From NCBI RefSeq assembly GCF_042682525.1, contig NZ_JBHUHP010000030.1, positions 62,001-126,000 on the forward strand: 64,000 nucleotides of DNA, in the 5' to 3' direction. Source of the stretch: Blastococcus_B deserti (lineage in GTDB: Bacteria; Actinomycetota; Actinomycetes; Mycobacteriales; Geodermatophilaceae). Shown here piece after piece: positions 16,934-25,260 of the stretch. The position numbers were made by a program, and so were the translations under genes. Positions within the stretch are counted from its first letter, which is position 1. Every line of letters begins with the position of its first letter. Below the pieces are notes generated by a model. The model had not been told where the DNA came from and made no database searches. It saw only the letters and a program-made list of their open reading frames with translations.

Positions 16934-19348
16934 ATGACGACGGTCCAGGAACGCTCCGCGATGCCCCAGGAGCGCGAGCCCAACCCGGCGATGACCGCGT
17001 CCGACCGGCCGATCGGCTTCGGCCGGGTCCAGCGCAAGGAGGACCCCCGCTTCATCCGCGGCAAGGGCCGCTACCTCGACGACATCGTGCTGCCCGGGAT
17101 GCTGCACGGCGCGATGCTGCGCTCCCCGGTGGCGCACGCGCGGCTGGTCTCCATCGACACGACCGAGGCGCTCGCCCACCCCAAGGTGCTCGCCGTCATC
17201 ACCGGCAAGGACCTCGAGGGGCTCAACCTCGCCTGGGCGCCGACGCTGTCGGCCGACGTCATGGCCATCCTGGCCACCGACAAGGTGCGGTTCCAGGGCC
17301 AGGAGGTGGCGTTCGTCGTCGCCGAGGACCGCTACTCCGCACGCGACGCGCTGGAGCTCATCGACGTCGAGTACGAGGACCTGCCCCCCGTGGTCGATGC
17401 CCGTCGCGCCCTTGACCCCGGCGCCCCGGTCATCCGGGACGACAAGGAGGGGCAGACCGACAACCACATCTTCGACTGGGAGGCCGGCGACAAGGCCGAG
17501 ACCGACGCCGTCTTCGCCCGCGCGGACGTCGTCGTCCGGCAGGAGATGGTCTACCCCCGCGTGCACCCGGCGCCGATGGAGACCTGCGGCGCGATCGCCG
17601 ACTACGACCCGGTCGACGGCAAGCTCACCCTCTACGAGACCACGCAGGCGCCGCACGCGCACCGGACGCTCTACGCCATGGTCGCCGGCATCCCCGAGCA
17701 CAAGATCCGGGTCATCGCGCCGGACATCGGGGGCGGCTTCGGCAACAAGGTCGGCATCTACCCCGGCTACGTCTGCGCCGTCGTCGGCTCGATCCTCACG
17801 GGGCGGCCGGTCAAGTGGGTCGAGGACCGGTCGGAGAACCTGATGTCGACGGCGTTCGCCCGGGACTACACGATGACCGGCGAGATCGCCGCGACCCGCG
17901 ACGGGAGGATCCTCGCCGTCCGCACGCACGTGCTGGCCGACCACGGGGCCTTCAACGCCACCGCGCAGCCCACCAAGTACCCGGCCGGCTTCTTCTCCAT
18001 CTTCACCGGCAGCTACGACCTGCAGGCCGCGCACTGCTCCGTCACCGGCGTCTACACGAACAAGGCGCCGGGCGGGGTGGCCTACGCCTGCTCGTTCCGG
18101 GTGACCGAGGCGGTCTACCTGGTCGAGCGGATGGTCGACGTCCTGGCCAAGGAACTGGAGATGGACCCGGCCGAGCTGCGCCTGCGCAACTTCATCCGGC
18201 CCGAGCAGTTCCCGTACAAGAACAAGACCGGCTGGGAGTACGACTCCGGCGACTACGAACCGGCCCTGCGCATGGCGATGGAGCTCATCGACTACGAGGG
18301 GCTGCGCCGCGAGCAGGCCGAGAAGCGCGCCCGCGGCGAGCTGATGGGCATCGGCGTCTCCTTCTTCACCGAGACCGTCGGTGCCGGACCCCGCAAGCAC
18401 ATGGACATCGTCGGCCTCGGCATGGCCGACGGCGCCGAGGTGCGCGTCCACCCGACCGGCAAGGCCGTCGTCCGGCTGTCGGTGCAGACCCAGGGGCAGG
18501 GCCACGAGACGACGTTCGCGCAGATCGTCGCCGAGGAGCTGGGCATCCCACCCGAGGACATCGAGGTCGTGCACGGCGACACCGACCAGACGCCGTTCGG
18601 CCTGGGTACCTACGGCAGCCGCTCCACGCCGGTCAGCGGGGGAGCGGTGGCGCTTGCCGCGCGCAAGGTGCAGGAGAAGGCGCGGCTGATCGCCGCGGCG
18701 ATGCTGGAGACCCGGCCCGAGGACCTGGAGTGGGAGAAGGGCCGCTGGTACGTGAAGGGCGATCCCAGCGCCGGGAAGACGATCGCCGAGATCGCCCTGG
18801 GCGCGCACGGCACAGTCGCGCTGCCCGAGGGCGTCGACGGCAACCTCGACGCGGAGGTCACCTACGACCCGCCCAACCTGACGTTCCCGTTCGGCGCCTA
18901 CATCTGCGCGGTGGACGTCGATCCGGGCACCGGCAAGGTGCACGTCCGGAGGTTCACCGCCGTCGACGACTGCGGCACCCGCATCAACCCGATGATCGTC
19001 GAGGGGCAGATCCACGGGGGCCTCGCCGACGGCGTCGGGATGGCGCTCATGGAGTTCATCGGCTTCGACGAGCAGGGCAACTGCCTCGGCGGCTCGTTCA
19101 TGGACTACCTGATCCCCACCGCCATGGAGGTCCCGGACTGGGAGACCGGCTACACCGTGACGCCGTCCCCCCACCACCCGATCGGCGCCAAGGGCATCGG
19201 GGAGTCCGCGACCGTGGGTTCGCCGCCGGCCGTGGTCAACGCCGTCGTCGACGCGCTGGCGCCGTTCGGCGTCACCCACATGGACATGCCGTGCACGCCG
19301 GCGCGCGTGTGGGAGGCCATGCAGGGCCGGCCCACGCCACCGATCTGA
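16934..19348 (+). CDS. coxL: Aerobic CO dehydrogenase, molybdenum large subunit, form I
   Basis: 804 aa from ATG 16934 (ribosome site GAGGAGGAG); a GTG at 16865 overlapping the coxS stop is an alternative. The active-site loop reads AYACSFR with C386, fitting the form I signature AYxCSFR that separates CO oxidisers from form II. The catalytic Glu is E757 in GIGESATVGSPP. It binds the Mo-Cu-molybdopterin cytosine dinucleotide centre and oxidises CO to CO2. Length agrees with characterised CoxL (about 809). Confidence 0.97.
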   Translation: MTTVQERSAMPQEREPNPAMTASDRPIGFGRVQRKEDPRFIRGKGRYLDDIVLPGMLHGAMLRSPVAHARLVSIDTTEALAHPKVLAVITGKDLEGLNLAWAPTLSADVMAILATDKVRFQGQEVAFVVAEDRYSARDALELIDVEYEDLPPVVDARRALDPGAPVIRDDKEGQTDNHIFDWEAGDKAETDAVFARADVVVRQEMVYPRVHPAPMETCGAIADYDPVDGKLTLYETTQAPHAHRTLYAMVAGIPEHKIRVIAPDIGGGFGNKVGIYPGYVCAVVGSILTGRPVKWVEDRSENLMSTAFARDYTMTGEIAATRDGRILAVRTHVLADHGAFNATAQPTKYPAGFFSIFTGSYDLQAAHCSVTGVYTNKAPGGVAYACSFRVTEAVYLVERMVDVLAKELEMDPAELRLRNFIRPEQFPYKNKTGWEYDSGDYEPALRMAMELIDYEGLRREQAEKRARGELMGIGVSFFTETVGAGPRKHMDIVGLGMADGAEVRVHPTGKAVVRLSVQTQGQGHETTFAQIVAEELGIPPEDIEVVHGDTDQTPFGLGTYGSRSTPVSGGAVALAARKVQEKARLIAAAMLETRPEDLEWEKGRWYVKGDPSAGKTIAEIALGAHGTVALPEGVDGNLDAEVTYDPPNLTFPFGAYICAVDVDPGTGKVHVRRFTAVDDCGTRINPMIVEGQIHGGLADGVGMALMEFIGFDEQGNCLGGSFMDYLIPTAMEVPDWETGYTVTPSPHHPIGAKGIGESATVGSPPAVVNAVVDALAPFGVTHMDMPCTPARVWEAMQGRPTPPI

Positions 19349-19358
19349 GGAGGGCACC

Positions 19359-20249
19359 GTGTCGGTGACCGACACCGCGGCGGAGCTGACGCGCACCCGG
19401 GAGCCGTTCGTCCAGGCCACCGTCGTCCGCGCGCAGAAGCCGACCAGCGCGCACGCCGGTGACACCGCGCTGGTGCGGGCCGACGGGAGCATCGACGGCT
19501 TCGTCGGCGGTACCTGCGCCGAGGCGTCGGTGCGGGAGTACGGGCTGATGACCCTGTCGACCAACCAGCCGCTGCTGCTGCGCATCGTGCCAGGCGAGGT
19601 GACCGCCGGCGCCGGTGAGGAGGGCGCGGTCACCGTCGCGAACCCCTGCCTGTCCGGGGGAGCGGTGGAGATCTTCCTCGAGCCGCGGGTGCCCGCGCCG
19701 CGGATGCTCGTCGTGGGGGACAGCCCGGTGGCGGAGGCCCTCGCGACCCTGGGCCGGCCGCTCGGCTTCGACGTCCAGCTCGTCGCGGGCGAGCAGGCCG
19801 TACCCGCCGTAGGGGACGCCGCGCTGGTCGTCGCCTCGCACGGGCGGGAGGAGGAGCCCGCGCTCACCGCGGCGCTGAGGCTCGGCGTCCCCTACGTCGG
19901 CCTGGTCGCCAGCCGGATCCGCGGTGCCGGCGTGCTGGCGTCCCTCGACGTCACCGACGAGCAGCGCAGCCGGGTGCACAGCCCGGCGGGTCTCGACATC
20001 GGCGGCCGGACGGCGGCCGAGATCGCCCTGTCGGTGCTCGCGGAGATCGTCGCCGAACGGCGGGCGCGGGAGCGGACCGCCCCCGCACCGGCGCCGGCGA
20101 GCGCGGTGGACCCCGTGTGCGGGATGACGGTGGCCGCCGTCGACAGCACTCCGCACGTCGAGCTCGACGGGACGACGACCTGGTTCTGCTGCGAGGGCTG
20201 CCGGAAGGCCTTCCTCGCCGAGCCTGCCCGGTATGCCGCGGCCTCCTGA
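19359..20249 (+). CDS. XdhC/CoxF-family maturation protein fused to a YHS domain
   Basis: 296 aa from GTG 19359. The N-terminal XdhC_CoxI domain (PFVQATVVRAQKPTSAHAGD, DGFVGGTCAEASV) and the XdhC Rossmann domain (PRMLVVGDSPVAEALATLG) match proteins that protect or sulfurate the Mo cofactor before insertion. From residue 250 a complete YHS domain is attached: DPVCGMTV (C254) and WFCCEGCRKAFLAEPARY. YHS domains bind metals through cysteines, so a copper role for the Mo-Cu site can be imagined but is not shown. Confidence 0.88.
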   Translation: MSVTDTAAELTRTREPFVQATVVRAQKPTSAHAGDTALVRADGSIDGFVGGTCAEASVREYGLMTLSTNQPLLLRIVPGEVTAGAGEEGAVTVANPCLSGGAVEIFLEPRVPAPRMLVVGDSPVAEALATLGRPLGFDVQLVAGEQAVPAVGDAALVVASHGREEEPALTAALRLGVPYVGLVASRIRGAGVLASLDVTDEQRSRVHSPAGLDIGGRTAAEIALSVLAEIVAERRARERTAPAPAPASAVDPVCGMTVAAVDSTPHVELDGTTTWFCCEGCRKAFLAEPARYAAAS

Positions 20250-20252
20250 TCA

Positions 20253-20304
20253 GCTTTCCGTACCGGAAGCTGGCCGGACCCGCCCAGCTTCCGGTACGGA
20301 AAGC
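20253..20304. repeat. Perfect 21-bp inverted repeat just upstream of coxD
   Basis: The left arm 20253-20273 (GCTTTCCGTACCGGAAGCTGG) is written here in words: it starts GCTTTCCGTACC and ends GGAAGCTGG. The right arm 20284-20304 is its exact reverse complement, with a 10-bp loop. Each arm is itself nearly palindromic around GGTACC-like bases. It fills the gap between the XdhC-YHS gene and the coxD ribosome site, and an almost identical element occurs at 52426-52483. Confidence 0.9.
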
Positions 20305-20315
20305 GGGGAGGGGTC

Positions 20316-21230
20316 GTGACGGCGGCAGCGCGGATGGGGGCGGAGGAGGCGGTCCAGGAGCGCGTGCCGGACGTCGAGACCCTGGCCGCTGCCCTGGACG
20401 ACGTCGACTACCTCGCCGACCCGGGCCTGGCGACCGCCCTGTTCCTCGCCGTCCGGCTGCCCCAACCGCTGCTGCTGGAGGGCGAGCCCGGCGTCGGCAA
20501 GACCGAGGCGGCCAAGGCGCTCGCCCGCGTCCTGGACACCCCGCTGTACCGGCTGCAGTGCTTCGAGGGGATCGACGCCGCCGAGGCCCTCTACGAGTGG
20601 AACCACCCGCGCCAGCTGCTCGGCATCCGGCTGGCGGAGGCCCGCGGCGCCGCGCTGGCCGAGGACGACCTCTTCGGCGCCGACTACCTGCTCCGGCGGC
20701 CACTGCTCCAGGCGATCGAGCATCCCGGTCCCCGGCCGGCGGTCCTGCTGCTCGACGAGATCGACCGCGCCGACGCGGAGTTCGAGGCGTTCACCTTCGA
20801 GGTGCTCGCCGAGGCCGCGGTCACCGTGCCCGAGCTGGGCACCATCCGAGCCGCCCACCCCCCGGTGGTCGTCCTCACCTCGAACCGGACGCGCGACCTG
20901 CACGACGCGCTGACCCGCCGCTGCCTGTACCACTGGATCGACTATCCGCCGCCGGAGCGGGTCGCCGAGATCGTGCGACGGCGCGTGCCCGGCAGCGCCG
21001 AACCGCTGGCGGTGTCGGCGGCCGCCGCAGTGGCCCGGCTGCGCTCGCTGGAGATGGTCAAGCCGCCGGGCATCGCCGAGGTCGTCGACTGGGTCGCGGC
21101 GCTGAACCTGCTCGGACTGGACCGGCTCGACCCGGCCGCCGTGGAGCGCACCTGGGGCACGGTGCTCAAGAACCGCGACGACCAAGAGCTGGCCCGTGCA
21201 CGGGGCGCGGCCTGGCTGGCCGGTGCCTGA
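20316..21230 (+). CDS. coxD: MoxR-type AAA+ ATPase of the cox cluster
   Basis: 304 aa from GTG 20316 with GGGGAGGGG ribosome site. Walker A is GEPGVGKT (56-63), Walker B LLLDEIDRAD (about 142-151), and sensor-1 VVLTSNRTRDL. In Afipia (Oligotropha) carboxidovorans, CoxD is the AAA+ chaperone needed to insert sulfur and copper at the Mo site. It overlaps the following coxE by 8 bp. The MoxR/VWA pairing is typical. Confidence 0.94.
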   Translation: MTAAARMGAEEAVQERVPDVETLAAALDDVDYLADPGLATALFLAVRLPQPLLLEGEPGVGKTEAAKALARVLDTPLYRLQCFEGIDAAEALYEWNHPRQLLGIRLAEARGAALAEDDLFGADYLLRRPLLQAIEHPGPRPAVLLLDEIDRADAEFEAFTFEVLAEAAVTVPELGTIRAAHPPVVVLTSNRTRDLHDALTRRCLYHWIDYPPPERVAEIVRRRVPGSAEPLAVSAAAAVARLRSLEMVKPPGIAEVVDWVAALNLLGLDRLDPAAVERTWGTVLKNRDDQELARARGAAWLAGA

Positions 21231-22401
21231 CCTGCCGGTCGTGGGCCCCGGCCCCCTCGCGGTCGGCCTGACGACGGCGCTGCACCGGGCCGGGCTGCCG
21301 GCGCCACCCGAGCGGGCGGCCGGGCTGGCGCGCGCCCTCCAGCTGGTGCCGCCGCTCGACCGCAGCGCCCTGTACTGGACGTGCCGCATCGTGCTGGTCA
21401 CCGACCGGGCTCAGCTCCCGGTCTTCGACGCCGTCTTCTCCGCGGTCTTCGACGGGCGGCTGGATCCCGCCGACAGCCGCGGCGACCCGGCCGCCCCGCC
21501 GCCGGTCGGCAGCGAACCGCGCACCCGGCCGGCGCCGCGCGACTCCCGCCCGGCCGATATCGGCCCCTCGTCGGGTGCGACCGCCCGCGCCGGCGGGGAC
21601 GACGGGGGAACCGAGGGCGAGCGGGATGCGCTGGTCGCCGCGGCTTCCTCCGAGGAACGGCTGCGGCACACGTCCTTCGCCGACCTGGGCGCCGAGGAGC
21701 TCGACACGGTCCGGGAGCTGGTGCGGCGGCTGGTGCTGAGCACGCCGGTGCGGCGCAGCCGTCGGAGCCGGGTGACCCGCAGGTCGGGGGACCGGCTGGA
21801 CCTGCGCCGCACGGTACGCGGCGCGCAGCGCACCGGTGGCGACCCGGCCCGCCTCGTGCACGCGGCCCGGCGGACGACACCGCGCCGGCTGGTGCTGCTG
21901 TGCGACGTGTCCGGGTCGATGGAGCCCTACACGCGGGTCTACCTGGCCCTGCTGCAGGGGGCGGTCGCCGGGGCGCGGGCGGAGGCATTCGTCTTCGCCA
22001 CCCGGCTCACCCGGCTGACCCGCCAGCTGGGAACCCGGGACCACGACCAGGCCTTGGCCCGCGCCGGTGCGACGTCGTCCGACTGGGCGGGGGGTACCCG
22101 GCTGGCGGAGGGCATCGGCCGGTTCGTCACCGACCACGGGCGCCGAGGCCTGGCGCGCGGCGCGGTCGTGGTCGTGCTCTCGGACGGGTGGGCGCTGGAC
22201 GACCCCGAGGAGGTGGCCGAGGCGATGCGGCGGCTGCGCCGGCTGGCGCACCGGATCGTCTGGGTGAACCCGCGCCGGGCGGCACCGGGGTACGCGCCGC
22301 TGGTCGGCGGCATGGCGGCCGCGCTGCCGTACTGCGACGCCTTCGTCAGCGGGCACAGCCTCGCGGCGCTGGAGCAGGTGGTCGCCGCCGTCCGCGAGTG
22401 A
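21223..22401 (+). CDS. coxE: VWA-domain protein of the cox cluster
   Basis: 392 aa from GTG 21223, inside the end of coxD. The N-terminal half is a variable, proline/charge-rich region. The C-terminal VWA domain has a full MIDAS motif DVSGSM (D228), with T in WAGGTRL and D in LSDGWALDD. It is the expected partner of the CoxD AAA+ ATPase in CO dehydrogenase maturation. No coxG gene follows; the cluster ends here. Confidence 0.93.
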   Translation: MPDLPVVGPGPLAVGLTTALHRAGLPAPPERAAGLARALQLVPPLDRSALYWTCRIVLVTDRAQLPVFDAVFSAVFDGRLDPADSRGDPAAPPPVGSEPRTRPAPRDSRPADIGPSSGATARAGGDDGGTEGERDALVAAASSEERLRHTSFADLGAEELDTVRELVRRLVLSTPVRRSRRSRVTRRSGDRLDLRRTVRGAQRTGGDPARLVHAARRTTPRRLVLLCDVSGSMEPYTRVYLALLQGAVAGARAEAFVFATRLTRLTRQLGTRDHDQALARAGATSSDWAGGTRLAEGIGRFVTDHGRRGLARGAVVVVLSDGWALDDPEEVAEAMRRLRRLAHRIVWVNPRRAAPGYAPLVGGMAAALPYCDAFVSGHSLAALEQVVAAVRE

Positions 22402-22551
22402 GCGGACCCCCGAAGGACCCGTCCTCCTCACCGCTCGTGGAAGGACCCCGTCCCCCGATCCCTCGCGAGCCCGGGGCGGGCCCGGGCGGCGACAAGCCCC
22501 CGGACGGGGCCGACATGCCCTCGCAGGCTCGGGCGAGCCTCCCGACGGGGC
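22402..22551. other. Intergenic region between coxE and the DinB-like gene
   Basis: About 150 bp of G/C-rich convergent spacer. It contains two imperfect copies of a GGACCC(C)GTCC element (near 22414 and 22441), also seen near 61811. There are several short GC dyads but no single clean terminator with a T-tract. Confidence 0.4.
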
Positions 22552-23070
22552 CTAGCCCATCGTCTTCTGACCGTCGAGCGACTCCCGCAGGATGTCTGCG
22601 TGGCCGGCGTGCTGGGCGGTCTCGGCGACGATGTGCAGGAACACCCGGCGGGCGGAGCGGACGGCGCCCGGCGGGAACCACGGGGCCTCCGGCAGCGGGT
22701 GGGACGCGTCGAGGTCGGGCAGCGTCCGGACCAGCTCGTCGGTGCGGCGCGCGATCTCCTCGTACTCGGCCAGGACCCCCGCCAGCGTCTCGCCGGGCAG
22801 CAGCCGGAACTCCTCCGCCCACTTCTCGAACCCGGCCGCGTCGGTCGGCGTCGCCATCGCCTGCGTGCCCTCGAGGACGAAGCGGGCCCAGTTGGCCTCC
22901 TGATGGGCGACGTGCTTGAGCAGCCCGCCGAGGGTCAGCTCGCTCGCCGTCGTCCGCAGCCGCGCCTGCTCGTCGTCGAGCCCCCGGACCGTGTGTCGGA
23001 GGAACTGCCGGTGTGCCGCGAGGGTCTCGAGCAGGTCGGCCCGCTCGGCGGTCAGGGTGGTGCCGGTCAT
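22552..23070 (-). CDS. DinB-family (DUF664-like) protein
   Basis: 172 aa from ATG 23070. Four-helix DinB fold with putative metal-binding histidines in LLKHVAHQEANW and in the final helix LHIVAETAQHAGHADILRE. Family members include mycothiol- or bacillithiol-dependent transferases, but the substrate here is unknown. The frame stays open upstream to 23178 without a better start. It converges on coxE and has no operon partner. Confidence 0.88.
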   Translation of the reverse strand: MTGTTLTAERADLLETLAAHRQFLRHTVRGLDDEQARLRTTASELTLGGLLKHVAHQEANWARFVLEGTQAMATPTDAAGFEKWAEEFRLLPGETLAGVLAEYEEIARRTDELVRTLPDLDASHPLPEAPWFPPGAVRSARRVFLHIVAETAQHAGHADILRESLDGQKTMG

Positions 23071-23229
23071 GCCTGCCTCCCGGATGCGTGTGCGCTGTGC
23101 TCCGGACGCTAGGGGGAGGCACTGACACCCCGGACCGATCGGCATCCGGCGATGACCTCCGCGGCGAAGGACGGTCATACCTGCGACCTACCGTGCAGCT
23201 CGCAGACGCCGATTCGCCAGGAGGCCGTC

Positions 23230-23412
23230 ATGAGCCCGACCGTCACCCGTCTCGACCGGCTGGACCGGGACATCTCGGTCGCCCATGTCGCCCTCGGCGT
23301 CGCCCGCGCGGCGTACACCCGCTGCCCGTCGGCGGAGAACGCACGGCTCGTGGAGGAGGCGTGGGCCGCCGTGGACCGCCTGCTCGACGAGCGGCTCGCG
23401 GCGCAGCGGTGA
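23230..23412 (+). CDS. Small helical hypothetical protein (60 aa)
   Basis: Starts ATG with an AGGAGG ribosome site 6 bp upstream. The sequence MSPTVTRLDRLDRDISVAHV and AENARLVEEAWAAVDRLLDERL suggests two amphipathic helices. No membrane segment and no recognised family. It stands alone 46 bp ahead of the SDR gene. Confidence 0.55.
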   Translation: MSPTVTRLDRLDRDISVAHVALGVARAAYTRCPSAENARLVEEAWAAVDRLLDERLAAQR

Positions 23413-23458
23413 TCCGCGCCGGTCTGCGGGTCCGGCGGGCCTTTCCTAGCGTGGCCTC

Positions 23459-24265
23459 ATGACAGGGGCTCCCCGACGCGTCGCGATCATCACCGGCTCG
23501 GAGTCGGGCATCGGCCGCTCGATCGCCGTCGCGCTCGCCCGGCAGGGGTGCGACATCGGCATCACCTGGTACCGCGACGAGGCGGCCGGCGAGGCGACCG
23601 CCGAGGAGGTCCGGTCGCTGGGCCGGCGGGCGGAGGTCCGTCCGGTCGACCTGACCCGGCTGCCGGAGGCCGGGGACGTCGTCGACGAGCTGGCGGAGAC
23701 CCTCGGCGGGGTCGACGTCCTGGTCAACGACGCGGGAACCGGTCACATGACCCCACTGCTGGATCTCGACCTGGCCACGTGGCGGGAGGTCCTCGCGACC
23801 GACCTGGACGGTGCCTTCCTCTGCCTCCAGCGTGCGGCCCGCCGCATGGTGGCCGCCGGCCGGGGCGGCCGGATCGTCAACATCACGAGCGTGCACGAGC
23901 ACCAGCCGCGCGTCGGTGCCGCCGCCTACTGCGCCGCGAAGGGCGGCCTCGGCCTGCTCACCCGGGTTGCCGCCCTGGAGCTCGCCGAGCACGGCATCAC
24001 CGTCAACGCGGTCGCGCCGGGCGAGATCGCGACCGCGATGACCGGGCAGGAGGACGAGGACCCCACCACGCCGGGCCACCGGCGCCCGGGCGTGCCGCTG
24101 GGCCGCCCGGGGCACGCGGCCGAGGTGGCCGCCGTCGTGGCCTTCCTGGTCTCCCCGGACGCCGGCTACGTGACCGGCGCGTCCTGGGCCGTGGACGGCG
24201 GCATGCTGCAGATGGGCCCCATGGCCGGGTCGCACCTGGAGAGCGAGGACTGGCGCCGAGGGTGA
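23459..24265 (+). CDS. Short-chain dehydrogenase/reductase
   Basis: 268 aa classical SDR. Cofactor motif TGSESGIG (12-19), VNDAG, catalytic S in NITSVHEH, Y157 and K161 in AYCAAKGG, and the C-terminal GASWAVDGGMLQMGP. The WYRDE after the second strand suggests NADP(H) preference, weakly. Related annotated proteins include YgfF-like and glucose dehydrogenase-like SDRs. Substrate cannot be assigned from context. Confidence 0.92.
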   Translation: MTGAPRRVAIITGSESGIGRSIAVALARQGCDIGITWYRDEAAGEATAEEVRSLGRRAEVRPVDLTRLPEAGDVVDELAETLGGVDVLVNDAGTGHMTPLLDLDLATWREVLATDLDGAFLCLQRAARRMVAAGRGGRIVNITSVHEHQPRVGAAAYCAAKGGLGLLTRVAALELAEHGITVNAVAPGEIATAMTGQEDEDPTTPGHRRPGVPLGRPGHAAEVAAVVAFLVSPDAGYVTGASWAVDGGMLQMGPMAGSHLESEDWRRG

Positions 24266-24266
24266 C

Positions 24267-25205
24267 TCAGACGGCCCGGCCGCTGCGCTTCTGCAGGTAG
24301 AGGTCGGCGTCCGCGCGGGCCAGGACGGTGGCCAGCGTGTCGCCGGGCCGTGCGGTGGCGACACCGGCCGACCAGGCGAACGCGTGGGTGGCGTCCAGCT
24401 GCCGGAGGATCCGCCGGGCACCGTGCTCGTCGGTGGCCGGCAGGCACAGGACGAATTCGTCGCCGCCGTAGCGGCCGAGCAGGTCTGCCCGCCGCAGCCG
24501 CGCCGCCCAGCCGGTGGCGAGGTCGCGCAGCAGGGTGTCGCCGGCGCCGTGCCCCTCGCGGTCGTTGAGCCCCTTGAAGTCGTCGAGGTCGAGGATGGCG
24601 ACGCTGAGCGGTTCGCCCGTGCGCGCCGCCCGGGACAGGTGTCGCGCCGCCTCGGCCTCCCACGCGCGGCGGTTGGCCACCCCGGTCAGCGGATCGGTGG
24701 TCGCGGCGGTGCGGAGGGTGCGGGCGAGGCGGCCCTGCACCTCGGTGAACGCCACGACCGAGACGACGACCGCCGCCCAGGGGACCGCGAACCCGGTGGG
24801 CTCGGCGGCGATCGCCCCCGCGGTGGTCAGCAGGACGAGGGCGGCGGCGTGCAGCCGGGCGGCGGTCAGGTCGAAGAAGTGCGCGGCGTACAGGCCGACG
24901 GCGATCAGGGCCGGGCCCAGACCCACGATGCCCACGGCTCTCGCCGACTGCCAGGCGAAGACGGCGATCAGCATGCCGGCGAGGGCCACGGCGGCGTGCG
25001 CCACCCAGCCGTGGAAGCGGGAGCGGAACGTCCAGATCGCGAAGCCGCCGCCGATCCCGGCGGCCGCGAGCGCTCCCCAGAGCGCGACGGGGGTCTCCGG
25101 ATGGGCCGGCCAGATCGCCGCCGCCAGGCACAGGAGCCCGCAGACGACGTACAGCGCCGCGAGGAGCAGCGCTGGGGTGTGCCGGTCGGCCTGCATGGTG
25201 TCCAT
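24267..25205 (-). CDS. Membrane-anchored GGDEF diguanylate cyclase
   Basis: 312 aa. Five to six hydrophobic segments fill residues 10-150 (LLLAALYVVCGLLCLAAAI, WAAVVVSVVAF), followed by a GGDEF domain (about 165-305). The active site is the intact RYGGDEF, and the product-inhibition I-site RRAD lies exactly five residues before it. DPLTGVANRRAWE and DLDDFKGLND are conserved. It should synthesise c-di-GMP under feedback control. No linked EAL gene or effector is seen. Confidence 0.94.
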   Translation of the reverse strand: MDTMQADRHTPALLLAALYVVCGLLCLAAAIWPAHPETPVALWGALAAAGIGGGFAIWTFRSRFHGWVAHAAVALAGMLIAVFAWQSARAVGIVGLGPALIAVGLYAAHFFDLTAARLHAAALVLLTTAGAIAAEPTGFAVPWAAVVVSVVAFTEVQGRLARTLRTAATTDPLTGVANRRAWEAEAARHLSRAARTGEPLSVAILDLDDFKGLNDREGHGAGDTLLRDLATGWAARLRRADLLGRYGGDEFVLCLPATDEHGARRILRQLDATHAFAWSAGVATARPGDTLATVLARADADLYLQKRSGRAV

Positions 25206-25260
25206 CCTCCATGGGAGACGACCGGTTCTCGGTTCGGATGCCCGATGGGGTGGCGCCGTG

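Noticed and set aside
16934..19348. Form II (xanthine dehydrogenase-like) CoxL
   Set aside because: The loop is AYACSFR and order is coxMSL, both form I features.
16766..19867. Very long minus-strand open frame opposite coxL
   Set aside because: It mirrors coxL codon positions, is His/Val/Asp-rich as expected of an antisense frame in GC-rich DNA, and has no domain; coxL explains the region.
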